From Desulfosporosinus shakirovi (GTDB lineage Bacteria; Bacillota; Desulfitobacteriia; Desulfitobacteriales; Desulfitobacteriaceae), in contig NZ_JAJDOO010000035.1 in NCBI RefSeq assembly GCF_020595055.1, forward strand, positions 1 through 46,825: DNA of 46,825 nt, in the 5' to 3' direction. Shown piece by piece: positions 34,292 to 43,281 of this stretch. The notes beneath the pieces are model-generated. The model did not search any database. It saw only the letters and a list, made by a program, of their open reading frames with translations, and had not been told where the DNA came from. The number at the start of each line of letters is the position of its first letter. The stretch's first letter is position 1. The position numbers were made by a program, and so were the translations under genes.

Positions 34292-36904
34292 TCAGCAGAT
34301 TATATTAAGCCGTCTGGCCTTGTCCACTGCCTGAGTGCGCTTATTGACTCCCAGCTTGGAAAATATGTTGTTGATATGCCATTTGGCAGTTCCGGTTGTG
34401 ATGAAAAGCTTTACAGCAATATCATCATTGGACAGACCTTCCGCTATAAGCAGGAGAATCTCTATTTCCCTTTTCCTGAGAAGATCTGTATGTCCGCAGA
34501 TTTTTTTTGTCTCTTTCCCGAATAATTTATCGATAAATTCCGGAGCTGTACCCCTCACTTTATAAGCCAGTTCCAGAAGCTCGCTTCCCTCATCAATAAA
34601 ATGTCTTGCATAGCCTTCAGGGGCGGCTATTGTCACTGCTTCTCTCACATAGACCAGAGCTTCGGCCTCCCTCCCCAGGTGTTTCTTGACCAAAGCTGAC
34701 AGCAGCAGCACTGTAATTAACTCTCCATACCTGCCTTCTTTTCTGACAAGTTCTTCTTTCTCTTCAAGCGCTGTCTGGGCTTTGAGGAAATCCTTCTGCG
34801 CAATCAAAGCCCTTATGTAGGTAAAATAGGGGTTTATATCCGATATCCCCGATACCTTATCAAAGGTGATTCCCGGTTCCTTCAGCCACATGGAAACCCT
34901 CTCAATATTACCTTCCCTAAGAAACAGCTCCATTTCCAATGCTTCAAAAAATACGGTGATTCTATGGGCTATAAAATCTTTGTAATAAGCTTTTAATCGA
35001 TATGCCATTTCGAAAGCCTTTTCCTTTTCTCCCGTACTATAAAGCAACAATACTAAATACCATTCCCCCAGCCCTCCCAAATGAGCAAAGCCCAGTTCCT
35101 GGTATGATGCGATGCCTTCCTCCAGATACTTTTGCGCTTCTTCCAGCTTATTGGCACAATACAGCAGCATCCCCACAGGCAAATAGACAATTTTGGCCAT
35201 GGGCAAATGATTCCCGCCATGATCCGTTAATCTTTCAAGGGTTCCTTCACATAAGGCGAGGGCTTCTCTTCTCTTCCCCATACAATTAAGATAAAATGCC
35301 ACATCGTGAAGAGAAGTCACCTCCAGGAAGCGGTAACCCTTTCTGCGGGCTCCTTCATGAACCTTGGCATGCAAGGCTTCCGCTTTTCGGGTATGTCCGT
35401 TCAAACCATTTGCGTGTCCCAGAGCAATTAACCCTCCATAATAGAAAAGCTCCTGCTTGTCCTTCACGAGTGAAAGGCCTTCTTCTGCATCCTTCAAAGC
35501 CTTCTCTTTATCGTCACTTTTATATCTGAAAGGCGCGGATGCCTTTGCCATTCCTAGGATTATCGGATCATTACTGCTTTCCTCTATATATTCCAAGCTA
35601 TCGATCACTTGGTTTGCTTCATTAATTTCTCCTGTAATCAACAGGCACCAGGCTCTATATACTTCCAGAATACCTTCCTTTTCCTTCTTTATTGCCGATA
35701 CAGAATTCAACCATGAAAGCAGGGTTTTTAACTCACCTTTTTGAAAAAGCTCTATTGCCTTATCTTTAACCAGACTTGCCGCCGCCTCTCCATCTCTCGC
35801 CTCCAAGGCGTATTCCAGAGCCGCTTCGGTAAATCCGTTCTCCCTGCACCACAGACTGGCCTTTCTGCACATTTCTGCCTTCAGGTCCTCATTCAGGCCC
35901 ATTCTTAAAAATTCAGAGAATAGATGATGATATCTATACCAAGTATACGTGTCATCCAAGGGTACGATAAAGAGATTATCCTTTTCCAACTGTTTTATGA
36001 TTTTTCTGCTGTCCTTGATGCCCGTTACAGCTTCACAGAGCTCTCCGTTAAATTTTTTCAACGTACAGGTCCTGTTCAGAAAAATACGGATTTGCTCCTC
36101 CTGGCTTTTCAGAACCTCATCCATTAGGTAGTCTGCAATGAACCGATTATTACCGTTAAATTCTTTCATAAAGCTTTTTGCCCGGGCTTTTTCCATATTT
36201 TTTATGGACAAACCTGTTAATTGCATGCCCGCAGCCCAGCCTTCTGTCTGCTTTTCAACGATTTTCAGCATATCATCGTCAAAAACCAAATTAAAATATC
36301 TGCTAAAGAAACCGCTGATCTCTGGACTTGTGAATTTTAAATCCTTGGAATTCAGCTCTGTTATTTTGTCTTCGACTCTCCACCTTGAAAAGGCCAAAGA
36401 TGGTTCCTTGCGAGTAATTATAATAAGCCTTGGGGCTATGGAATCAAGCAGTTTTTTTAACAGTTCATTGATGTAGGCGTTATTAATAACATGATAATCA
36501 TCAAAAACCAGAATAAAGGGCTCTTGAACCTGTTCCAGCTCTCTTGCCATATATAAACTAACAGTTTCCACTCCCGGCAGCTTTGGTGCCGCCATCAAAT
36601 CCTCTATCATTGTTCCGAACCTTTTATTGATCTTTCGGACTGTCGCGAGCAAATAGCTTATGAATTTTAAAGGATCATTATCATATTCATCCAGGGATAA
36701 CCAAGTGTAGTTGTAGTCCAACCGACTTAACCATCCGGAAATGAGCGTTGTTTTACCGTATCCCGCCGGAGCGGAAACAATAAATAGTTTATGCTCTTTA
36801 TCCAGTCCCTCATCTAGCTTTTTATTCAGAATATCCCTGCATATATAATTATGTCTGACAGACGGCATATGCAGCTTTGTATCCAGAAGAAATTTTTTAT
36901 CCAT
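34292..36904 (-). CDS. MalT-like LuxR family ATP-dependent regulator
   Basis: An 870-aa STAND-type activator. Walker A SAPAGYGKTTL is at residues 44-54 and FILVFDDYHVI (Walker B) lies near 130. About 350-790 is a TPR-like helical array, and the C-terminal LuxR helix-turn-helix (LRKREIEILLLIAEGLSNDD and TGTAKWHINNIFSKL) takes the last 60 residues. Such proteins need ATP and an inducer to form oligomers. GAGGGA precedes the ATG. The target operon is not obvious: the neighbours are a lipoprotein, a helD remnant and an ABC exporter. Complete. Confidence 0.93.
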   Translation of the reverse strand: MDKKFLLDTKLHMPSVRHNYICRDILNKKLDEGLDKEHKLFIVSAPAGYGKTTLISGWLSRLDYNYTWLSLDEYDNDPLKFISYLLATVRKINKRFGTMIEDLMAAPKLPGVETVSLYMARELEQVQEPFILVFDDYHVINNAYINELLKKLLDSIAPRLIIITRKEPSLAFSRWRVEDKITELNSKDLKFTSPEISGFFSRYFNLVFDDDMLKIVEKQTEGWAAGMQLTGLSIKNMEKARAKSFMKEFNGNNRFIADYLMDEVLKSQEEQIRIFLNRTCTLKKFNGELCEAVTGIKDSRKIIKQLEKDNLFIVPLDDTYTWYRYHHLFSEFLRMGLNEDLKAEMCRKASLWCRENGFTEAALEYALEARDGEAAASLVKDKAIELFQKGELKTLLSWLNSVSAIKKEKEGILEVYRAWCLLITGEINEANQVIDSLEYIEESSNDPIILGMAKASAPFRYKSDDKEKALKDAEEGLSLVKDKQELFYYGGLIALGHANGLNGHTRKAEALHAKVHEGARRKGYRFLEVTSLHDVAFYLNCMGKRREALALCEGTLERLTDHGGNHLPMAKIVYLPVGMLLYCANKLEEAQKYLEEGIASYQELGFAHLGGLGEWYLVLLLYSTGEKEKAFEMAYRLKAYYKDFIAHRITVFFEALEMELFLREGNIERVSMWLKEPGITFDKVSGISDINPYFTYIRALIAQKDFLKAQTALEEKEELVRKEGRYGELITVLLLSALVKKHLGREAEALVYVREAVTIAAPEGYARHFIDEGSELLELAYKVRGTAPEFIDKLFGKETKKICGHTDLLRKREIEILLLIAEGLSNDDIAVKLFITTGTAKWHINNIFSKLGVNKRTQAVDKARRLNIIC

Positions 36905-37042
36905 TTTTTCCCTCGTATCTATGAAAAATTATCCTAATATGATATCGTATTTTTTTGATAGAAAGAACAGCTTCCATCACATATTGCTAATAATCGAATA
37001 TATTTATGAATGAATTCTGTCATCATGACTATTCTGCCTCAA

Positions 37043-37365
37043 GCCCGCAACCCCTTGAATGATCAGCGTCCCGGCCTTTTCGTTTCGGATAATCTAGTTC
37101 TGTTCCTTCTGGAGGGTTGAGATAATGGATTCCATCTTTTCATCCGAGGTATGGCTCAATTCGCGCTGCAAAATGTCGTCTTGGAGGTTGACCGAGCTTT
37201 CCAGCGTGTATTCCATTTCACTGTTCTTGATTTTAAATTGCCGCTTCCGCGTCAAATCTCATTGATCCTGCCCATCGGCGCGTCATATCCCGCTGGCCCA
37301 ACCTCGCAGTCGTAGAACATGCTTGCAACCGGGGAGCGCCAGTTGGAGATCAGGCTAAAGACCAT
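37043..37365 (-). pseudogene. helD (RNA polymerase recycling ATPase) remnant
   Basis: Only about 320 bp of a gene that is normally over 2 kb. One frame reads LISNWRSPVASMFYDCEVGP and AGYDAPMGRIN, then stops at TGA (37252). The next frame reads TRKRQFKIKNSEMEYTLESS, QRELSHTSDEKMESIIS and, past an in-frame TAG (37094-37096), IIRNEKAGTLIIQGVAG, ending right at Walker A. This is the segment before and up to the P-loop of UvrD-like HelD proteins. Both ends are lost. The rest of the 580 bp between LuxR and the ABC exporter holds nothing else. Confidence 0.8.
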
Positions 37366-37485
37366 AAGAAAAGCCGCCATATGGTGTGACGGCTCAAGAG
37401 ATAACAATTTATTTTTACGGACTTTCAACTGCTGCTATTGGCTTTTCATAACGGCTATCTGCAAGTTGCTGATAGAAGCAATGGA

Positions 37486-38229
37486 TCACTCCCATCTGAA
37501 AAAGCGAATAGAAACGCCAATACATGTCACTGCAAGTGCAATCATCATAATAACGGGCAGCAAAACACTATCGATCGGCAAGTCAAGTGAAGCGGCTTTT
37601 AGCAGTTTAATGCCCTGTGTCAGCGGTAATATATCGGCTACTTTTTGAAGAGCCACAGGCATAACCTCGTAAGGCAAAGTGGCACCTGAGAAGATGAGCA
37701 TTGGAAAGTACAATACACTGGCTAAGACACTTGCTGTCTTAATGTCGGGTGCCACCCCTCCTACCAGCAGTCCCATACTAAACATCGATAACATCACAAG
37801 GAAATATGCACCTAAGAACTGGAGCCACGATCCACTCATTTGATAGCCAAAGAAAATTGTTGCTACCGCATAAACAAGGATGAGTGAAGCAACCGAATAG
37901 AGTGCATAGATGGCAACCTGCACCGCCAAAATGAGGGCCGGGCTGACAGGGGTTACTTTAAACCGCTTTAAGATTTTCTTATGCCGGTAATCGGATACGA
38001 CTAAAGGAAGCCCCATGACACCACCGGCACATATGGCAATGGTTGCCACTGCCCCGAAGGATTGTTCTAAGAAAGTGTATTCCGCGCCGTCAAAAGCGGG
38101 CTTGCTTCCAAAAATAATGCCGAGAATAACTATCATCACAATCGGCATACAGATCGCAAAAATAAACATATCCATACCGCGCAGAGACAATTTTAATTCT
38201 GTTTTGAACAGGGTGCTAAATGCTTTCAT
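37486..38229 (-). CDS. ABC-2 type exporter permease
   Basis: A 247-aa membrane protein with about six helices (FIFAICMPIVMIVILGIIFG, AIYALYSVASLILVYAVATI, SMFSMGLLVGGVAPD, VLLPVIMMIALAVTCIGV). The start is ATG 38229 (MKAFSTLFK) with GAGGAGG before it, and it overlaps the ATPase gene by 14 nt. The longer frame from 38337 is only the overlapping ATPase DNA. ABC-2 exporters of this size expel antibiotics or lipids. Controlled, with its ATPase, by the MerR upstream. Confidence 0.9.
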   Translation of the reverse strand: MKAFSTLFKTELKLSLRGMDMFIFAICMPIVMIVILGIIFGSKPAFDGAEYTFLEQSFGAVATIAICAGGVMGLPLVVSDYRHKKILKRFKVTPVSPALILAVQVAIYALYSVASLILVYAVATIFFGYQMSGSWLQFLGAYFLVMLSMFSMGLLVGGVAPDIKTASVLASVLYFPMLIFSGATLPYEVMPVALQKVADILPLTQGIKLLKAASLDLPIDSVLLPVIMMIALAVTCIGVSIRFFRWE

Positions 38230-38950
38230 TCTCTTTTTCCTCCTCGTCCGTGTACCAAAGATAGGCATCCTCAAATTTTTCATAAGGGCTGGTTGCAACA
38301 GCCTCCTGTACGGTTCCGTAAAAGATGCTTTTCCCATTCTTTAAGATATTGATTTTATCGCACAGGGCTTCCACCTCATCCATAAAATGAGAAGTCAAGA
38401 GGATGGTCAGACCTTTTGCTTTCAAATCAGAAAGGTATTTCCACACATCCCGTCGTGCTTTCGCGTCCAGTCCCGTTGTCAGTTCATCTAAAAATACGAC
38501 TTCGGGGTCCGGAATTAAGGCGAGAACTATGAACAGGCGTTGTTTTTGACCTCCCGAAAGCTCGCTCACTTGACTTTTAAATTTGTCCGAAAGCCCAAAT
38601 TGCTTTAATAAATCCTCGTAGTCCAAAGAGGTTTTGTAAAGAGATTTTGTGACCTCGCAAAGCTCGGCTACCGTAATTTTATCTTGGTAATTGGCTTCTT
38701 GAAATTGAACACTGACTCTCTCGAACAATTTCTTCCGGTCATTTCGCGGATTCATTCCTAAAATAGAAACTCTTCCGCTGTCCTGTTTTTTCGTACCTAA
38801 AATACACTCAATCGTGGTACTTTTCCCTGCGCCATTGGCTCCGAGCAAACCGAACACCTCACCACGGCAGACTGAAATGTCGACATTATCGACTGCTTTA
38901 ACAGTGGCATAGGACTTACTCAATTGATTTACCTTGATTGTTGTTTCCAC
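38216..38950 (-). CDS. ABC exporter ATP-binding protein
   Basis: A 244-aa ATPase. Walker A GANGAGKST is at residues 37-45, the signature LSGGQKQR near 139, Walker B VVFLDELTTGLD near 155. The D-loop motif reads DELTTGLD where most have DEPTSGLD, as in many multidrug ABC ATPases. Starts with GTG at 38950, nine bases after AAGGAGG. Coupled to the permease by a 14-nt overlap. The operon includes the MerR gene upstream. Confidence 0.92.
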   Translation of the reverse strand: METTIKVNQLSKSYATVKAVDNVDISVCRGEVFGLLGANGAGKSTTIECILGTKKQDSGRVSILGMNPRNDRKKLFERVSVQFQEANYQDKITVAELCEVTKSLYKTSLDYEDLLKQFGLSDKFKSQVSELSGGQKQRLFIVLALIPDPEVVFLDELTTGLDAKARRDVWKYLSDLKAKGLTILLTSHFMDEVEALCDKINILKNGKSIFYGTVQEAVATSPYEKFEDAYLWYTDEEEKENESI

Positions 38951-38990
38951 GCTATGAACCCTCCTTATTCTTTTCTTTGTATAAAAAGAA

Positions 38991-39016
38991 TAACACCAGA
39001 ACCAAGTCTGGTGTTA
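38991..39016. promoter_or_regulatory. MerR-type inverted repeat before the ABC operon
   Basis: TAACACCAGA-accaag-TCTGGTGTTA, a perfect 10-bp inverted repeat. Its right half overlaps the merR stop codon. The 13-bp word aagtctggtgtta is repeated at 39822-39834, in front of merR itself. Both are likely binding sites of that regulator. On the minus strand the repeat is followed by a T-rich stretch, so it could also end merR transcripts. Confidence 0.75.
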
Positions 39017-39775
39017 AAGTGTAGGGTTTGTTTTGAACTGCTTTTTCAGCTTATCAATCTGAATGAGCATACTTTGCGCATTCTTTTCGGCATTTTGCAA
39101 GGACGTGAGCAGTTTATCACATACAGAAATGATGTCGTCACTTTCTTTTGGTGTATCAATGACCTGGCGTATATTTGCTTGAGGATTGCTGGATAGCGCA
39201 CTCAGCATCCGTAAAATAGCTGCAAGGGAATAATTTGCACAGCGCAGGGAGCGAATGATTTTGAGCAGCCTAATATCTTCGTCCGTATACATGCGATAAC
39301 CGTTTTGCTTTCGTTTGACTGTCAGCAAACCGTTCATTTCCCAATTTCTCAGAGCATCCATGGAGATTTGCAGATGGTCAGACGTTTCCTTTCTGGTAAA
39401 AAAGGTGCTATCCCCTCCTTGCTTACTGCGTGAAAATGACTGCTTTGCAATCGTAATGGCTTCTTCGGCGTTTCTTTGCTCTCTTTTGATTTGCTGTAAA
39501 TAACTCTCTGTAAGCTGAATCGCGCTATCGAAATCTCCAAGGGCTGAAATCTTAATAATGTCGATCGCTTTTTTCCGTAAGCCATTTTGCAGAACCTCAA
39601 CTTTTAGGGCAGTTCTCGCAAACTTGAATTGCTCCCTATGGAAATCCGTGAAAACTCGATAGCCGTTTGGCTCCCGTTCAGGCTTGGGTATCAGTCCAAG
39701 CTCCTCATAAAGGCGCACCGTATTGGGATGGATTCCGATGCAGTGTGCAATTTCTGCTGTTTTATAGGTATTCAT
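39014..39775 (-). CDS. MerR family regulator with two MerR DNA-binding domains
   Basis: A 253-aa protein. Domain 1 (about residues 3-70): TYKTAEIAHCIGIHPNTVRL and YEELGLIPKPEREPNGYRVF. Domain 2 (about 124-190): FFTRKETSDHLQISMDALRN and WEMNGLLTVKRKQNGYRMY. A short coiled coil links them and another follows. Most MerR proteins have one such domain and act as dimers; here one chain holds two, with no metal or drug domain visible. It sits at the head of an ABC exporter operon and two matching repeats lie around it. Intact. Confidence 0.88.
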   Translation of the reverse strand: MNTYKTAEIAHCIGIHPNTVRLYEELGLIPKPEREPNGYRVFTDFHREQFKFARTALKVEVLQNGLRKKAIDIIKISALGDFDSAIQLTESYLQQIKREQRNAEEAITIAKQSFSRSKQGGDSTFFTRKETSDHLQISMDALRNWEMNGLLTVKRKQNGYRMYTDEDIRLLKIIRSLRCANYSLAAILRMLSALSSNPQANIRQVIDTPKESDDIISVCDKLLTSLQNAEKNAQSMLIQIDKLKKQFKTNPTL

Positions 39776-39821
39776 TCAATCAGATCCCCTCCGATCTTTT
39801 ACCTATTATAGCATTCGGCAA

Positions 39822-39834
39822 AAGTCTGGTGTTA
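39822..39834. promoter_or_regulatory. MerR half-site in the merR promoter
   Basis: aagtctggtgtta, identical to the right half (plus 3 nt) of the repeat at 38991-39016. On the minus strand GCTATAAT (a -10 box) follows 10-15 bp downstream, so the site is placed at the merR promoter. Confidence 0.6.
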
Positions 39835-39926
39835 TAATGGAGAGTTCTAGTTAACCGATGAGGATAAACATCACAAGGTATTTAGATGGCTTTGACTTAC
39901 AATCTTTCATATTTGGGCATTTTTTA

Positions 39927-40796
39927 TCACATAGAAGTCATTTCAGCCATTACAAGATTCTCCCTCGCCAAGACAGCACTGATGGGATACCCGTTGCCAA
40001 GACCTTTACCAAGTGCAATGAGATCAGGCGCATTGGACTCGTCATTCAGAAACTCATAATGTTGGAACCCAAACCATTCACCAGTTCGCCCGAATCCTGT
40101 CGTAACCTCGTTCACCACCAACAGACCACCTGTTGCCCGCACTTTTCCTGCAAGGAATTTCAACAGCTTTTCGGGTGGCGTGAGCACGAGCCCTCCCGAA
40201 TTGCCAGGTTCAAATACAAAAGAAGCGTACTGGCTGAAATCCAAATGGTTGTAACGCCCACAAGTTGCGCAGTTCCTCTCGTTAGTATCTTTCATGATTT
40301 CATTGGTATCACTTCTTTTGTTACATACCCTAGTGCGAAGCTCCCCGCACCCGAGACACCCCGTCACATCAAGATCATCCCAGTACATATTGTCCCTTGG
40401 CTGCCTTAGATCTTTACAAGCTCCTAAGTAAGTGATGTTCATGCATAGCTTTTTCCTTCTACCCGTCAGTAACTCAGACAACATTACCGCCAAGGATACT
40501 GCTTCACTTCCGGAAGATAAGAAGGAGCCACTGTACTTAGTGGGTAGATTCGCTGCCTCAGTCAATTCCTCCACAAGTTTTTCTGGATGCTCTGTTTGAA
40601 AGAATTGATGAGTATGCAGTAACGTATCCACCTGCTCATGGATCACCCGAACCACATCAGGATGGTTATGCCCAAGGACTGCCGCCCAGCACCCCGATTC
40701 CATGTCCACCAATTCACCATATTCTTTCGTCATTACCCTTGTTCCTCTGCTCCAAAGAGCTGTGATAGGCCACTCCGGTCTTACGAACAATCTCAT
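39927..40796 (-). pseudogene. Class III aminotransferase, 3'-truncated, with a Cys-rich insert
   Basis: A PLP enzyme fragment of 289 residues; the family has about 430. It has VDMESGCWAAVLGHNHPDVV, SGSFLSSGSEAVSLAVML, LLVVNEVTTGFGRTGEWFGF and the catalytic Lys in LIALGKGLGNGYPISAV, then stops 18 residues on at TSM. The C-terminal domain is missing. An insert in the middle holds CLGC and later NCATC, two paired cysteines that could form a zinc knuckle. I take ATG 40796 with GAGGAGG upstream. It is probably inactive. Confidence 0.75.
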
Positions 40797-40924
40797 CTGC
40801 CATGCCTCCTCAATCCGAATCTCTACTTGTTTTATAACTATTTCAATATATAATAGATCTTGAAATAGTTCAATTTCAGCATGAATCAACAAAAATTTTG
40901 CGGTGCCTTCTCAGAATATCAAAT

Positions 40925-40962
40925 AAGGCACAACTGTCAGTCATATCTGACAGTTGTGCCTT
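40925..40962. terminator. Perfect 16-bp hairpin
   Basis: aaggcacaactgtcag pairs perfectly with ctgacagttgtgcctt around tcatat. It is followed by TTTCC on the plus strand and TTATTTG on the minus strand. It lies in the 380-bp gap between the DUF5131 remnant and the aminotransferase. No convincing gene points to it, so it may be a lost gene's terminator or an operator. Confidence 0.6.
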
Positions 40963-41179
40963 TCCAACGTGCAAAACTTCCGATTGCGCCCTATAAGAAC
41001 CTTCCCCCTATGTCTTCATTATTATACACTCAACGTGGCTTGAGTTGATGGAATTGATGTCATGCAAATGGTGGTATGAGGAAAAATATCCGCAGAGTTC
41101 TTGGCACTAAATATTCAGCCGCCACAATAACGTTTTTTTTTATTTACCGTTGTGACGGAAAACTAAATGAATTATTCTA

Positions 41180-41821
41180 TCAGAACCACCTTTTTCCATC
41201 CGAAATATTGATACCAAGCTCTTTCGCCATACCGGTTTGCTTAAATGGGTTTATTTTTTCCACTACGCTGTCACGTTTGAAAAGCGATCCTGTATTTTTA
41301 AACCAAAATGTTACATTTGCTTTTACGCACTGTTCACGGATATTAAGCACCCAATCATAATCACATTCACGAGCTTCTCGCCCTGTTTCGCCGCCGACTG
41401 TAACATGGTCTACGCCATGAAGATACAGTGTTAAATCTATCGCTTCTAAAAGTGGAGCGCAGGCGATAAAACGCCGCTTGATCGGATAGGATAAAAATAA
41501 TGGAAGGGATACAAGGAAACGGTCAATTCGCTTGGTCAAAATCAAAAAATCGATGTCGGTTCTTTCCTTGATGATAGACCAAACCTCTTTGCGTCATTCA
41601 TCCGCTTCCGGAAGGAAAAAGTCGGTTGCAAAACAGGTCGCAAGAATCTTGTTTCCTTTGATGTTGTATTCACCTTTTGCATTTGTCCTTATAGGCCAAT
41701 CGAATTTATCTGTTTTTTGTATGGTGCTTTGGCCATAGCGTTTCGCATGTGGCCCATAAAAATAGCAATTTGTGCAGCCATCACTTGCTTTGTAGCAACC
41801 TGTCCACGGCTCCCAGTTCAT
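41180..41821 (-). pseudogene. DUF5131 (radical-SAM-like phage protein) with TGA and deletion
   Basis: The first part reads MNWEPWTGCYKASDGCTNCY, with the C-x7-C-x2-C motif, and ends PEADE followed by TGA (41594-41596), where the family has Trp (PEADEW). The frame goes on RKEVWSIIKERTDIDFLILT and KRIDRFLVSLP. Then about 35 residues are missing before LFLSYPIKRR, a deletion between two copies of LP. After it HGVDHVTVGGETGREARECD and the C-terminus are normal. GAGGAGG precedes the ATG. It cannot be functional. Confidence 0.82.
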
Positions 41822-41832
41822 AGGCATCCTCC

Positions 41833-42012
41833 TCATTTTTGCAGTCCTACAGAAGCGTTTGTTTTTCTGAACACTTTAAGCATTTTGAATCGCCTCTCAG
41901 ACTGCACTCCACCAGGCTCAATAAGGCCTTCTTATATTTTCATCATTGCATAACAATACTTGCAACCATGCTCACATCCCCGATAGATATTTAAATCCCA
42001 GCTATACGGCAT
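41833..42012 (-). pseudogene. SPL-family radical SAM protein remnant
   Basis: Sixty codons on the minus strand. MPYSWDLNIYRGCEHGCKYC has the C-x3-C-x2-C cluster motif of spore-photoproduct-lyase-like proteins, then YAMMKI and TAA. The same frame goes on with EGLIEPGGVQSERRFKMLKV, which belongs much later in the family, and ends at TGA. So the middle was deleted and both ends lost. It lies next to the DUF5131 remnant, which is a distant relative. Confidence 0.7.
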
Positions 42013-42090
42013 CGCCTTTTATGCTTATTCATTGCACTCTCATAACTGATTTCTATGTGTTTTAAATCCCCCATAAAGAAGCTCCATTTC

Positions 42091-42948
42091 TTAGTTCTTT
42101 ATAATCGGCAGCCAAGCTTCACATCTGTAATCAGGAGAGCTTGTATCTCCTTCGGGATAAACTTCAATGTCCGGTGCGTCTGCATACTCATAGCCTGATG
42201 TCGGCAGCCACTCAGTTATAATACGTTTTTGAAGCTCTTGTAAGGCATTTGGCATTGGACCAATGCATTCAAATATTGCCCAGGTGCTTGCAGGAACCAC
42301 ATATTCGTGCATGTTCCCGGGAAGCGGTTTATCAGTGGCGGAAGCAATATAATAATCAAAATCCTTACCGTTCATACACATGCTTACACCTAATACCCCA
42401 TAAGGTTCCTTATTTGACAATTGACCGATTTGTTCAATGATGCCGTTTTGGAAGGTCTCTCCCCAGAACTGAGGCACCTGTACAAAGTTTTCTTCCACAT
42501 TCAAATTGAAATGCTTTTTGACTCCCACAATACGAAATGCTTCTGTTTTCTCAATCCTGTAGTTCATCTCCGCTTCTCCTTTAATCGAAATTAAGAAGGT
42601 CATACGTGGATGCGCTTTTAGAATGACTCCCTCGCTTTTAGCAGTGGATGGAGGTAATCCGTGAATACTCTGAAAAGCTCTTGAAAAGGAGGTTGGAGAA
42701 TCGTATCCATATTTAAAAGCTAAATCAATAACCTTAATAGCACTATTTTGTAGCTCAAACGCCGCAAGTGTCATCCTCCTGCGTCTTATGTACTCTGCAA
42801 GTGAAACACTCGCAATATAAGAAAACATCCTTTGAAAGTGAAAGGACGAGCAGCAAGCAATTTTTGCCGCTTGTTCAAAATCTATTTCACCTGCAAGGTT
42901 ATCCTCAATATAGCTTATTGACTGATTCAGCCTGTCCAACCATTCCAT
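42091..42948 (-). CDS. AraC/GyrI-type regulator
   Basis: A 285-aa regulator. The AraC domain is at the N-terminus (MEWLDRLNQSISYIEDNLAG, then FQRMFSYIASVSLAEYIRRR and GYDSPTSFSRAFQSIHGLP, residues 1-105). A GyrI-like ligand domain follows (about 125-285: FRIVGVKKHFNLNVEENF, HEYVVPASTWAIFECIGPMP). Such proteins sense lipophilic or cationic drugs. Start at 42948 has AAAGGAG ten bases before it; the frame runs further upstream without meaning. Unlike the copy at 6345 it is intact. Target genes are not evident. Confidence 0.92.
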   Translation of the reverse strand: MEWLDRLNQSISYIEDNLAGEIDFEQAAKIACCSSFHFQRMFSYIASVSLAEYIRRRRMTLAAFELQNSAIKVIDLAFKYGYDSPTSFSRAFQSIHGLPPSTAKSEGVILKAHPRMTFLISIKGEAEMNYRIEKTEAFRIVGVKKHFNLNVEENFVQVPQFWGETFQNGIIEQIGQLSNKEPYGVLGVSMCMNGKDFDYYIASATDKPLPGNMHEYVVPASTWAIFECIGPMPNALQELQKRIITEWLPTSGYEYADAPDIEVYPEGDTSSPDYRCEAWLPIIKN

Positions 42949-43033
42949 CGTAATGACTCCTTTGACTAAAATTATACTGTGGGATGAATAGTATGTCCTC
43001 TCAATTTCTGCACAAAATTGATTTATAAGGTTG

Positions 43034-43109
43034 CTTAGTGAACTCGTCCAGCTAAAGCTGAATATCGTTCTTCGGTGGGGGACTCTACCTCCTTCGCCAC
43101 TAAGTACTT
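43034..43109 (-). repeat. Structured intergenic repeat, copy 2
   Basis: The other copy of the repeat at 30326, here reversed. Both share CTTTAGCTG, GGCGAAGG/GGCGAAGA, AGAGTCC and GAGTTCACT at matching positions. It falls in the 330 bp between the AraC/GyrI and fic genes, next to the fic terminator. Confidence 0.7.
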
Positions 43110-43148
43110 CTATAGACACTTCCCTCTGCTTGAATTTGGATATAAAAA

Positions 43149-43188
43149 AGCCGCTTGCTCTATAGATACAATTAAGCAAACGGCTTTC
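43149..43188 (-). terminator. Terminator of the fic gene
   Basis: AAAGCCG and CGGCTTT pair, with an inner TTGC/GCAA, and TTTTTTAT follows on the minus strand. It lies about 95 bp after the fic stop. Confidence 0.75.
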
Positions 43189-43281
43189 ATATAGGTAAAA
43201 TATAAAAAGGGAATATTCGCAAAATGAATACTCCCCCGCTTATTTATGAAACTTGCCTTTTTCTGAGTTGTGTATTCGAAT

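Noticed and set aside
41594-41596. TGA in the DUF5131 gene as selenocysteine
   Set aside because: The family has Trp here, no SECIS-like stem directly follows, and the gene also has a deletion.
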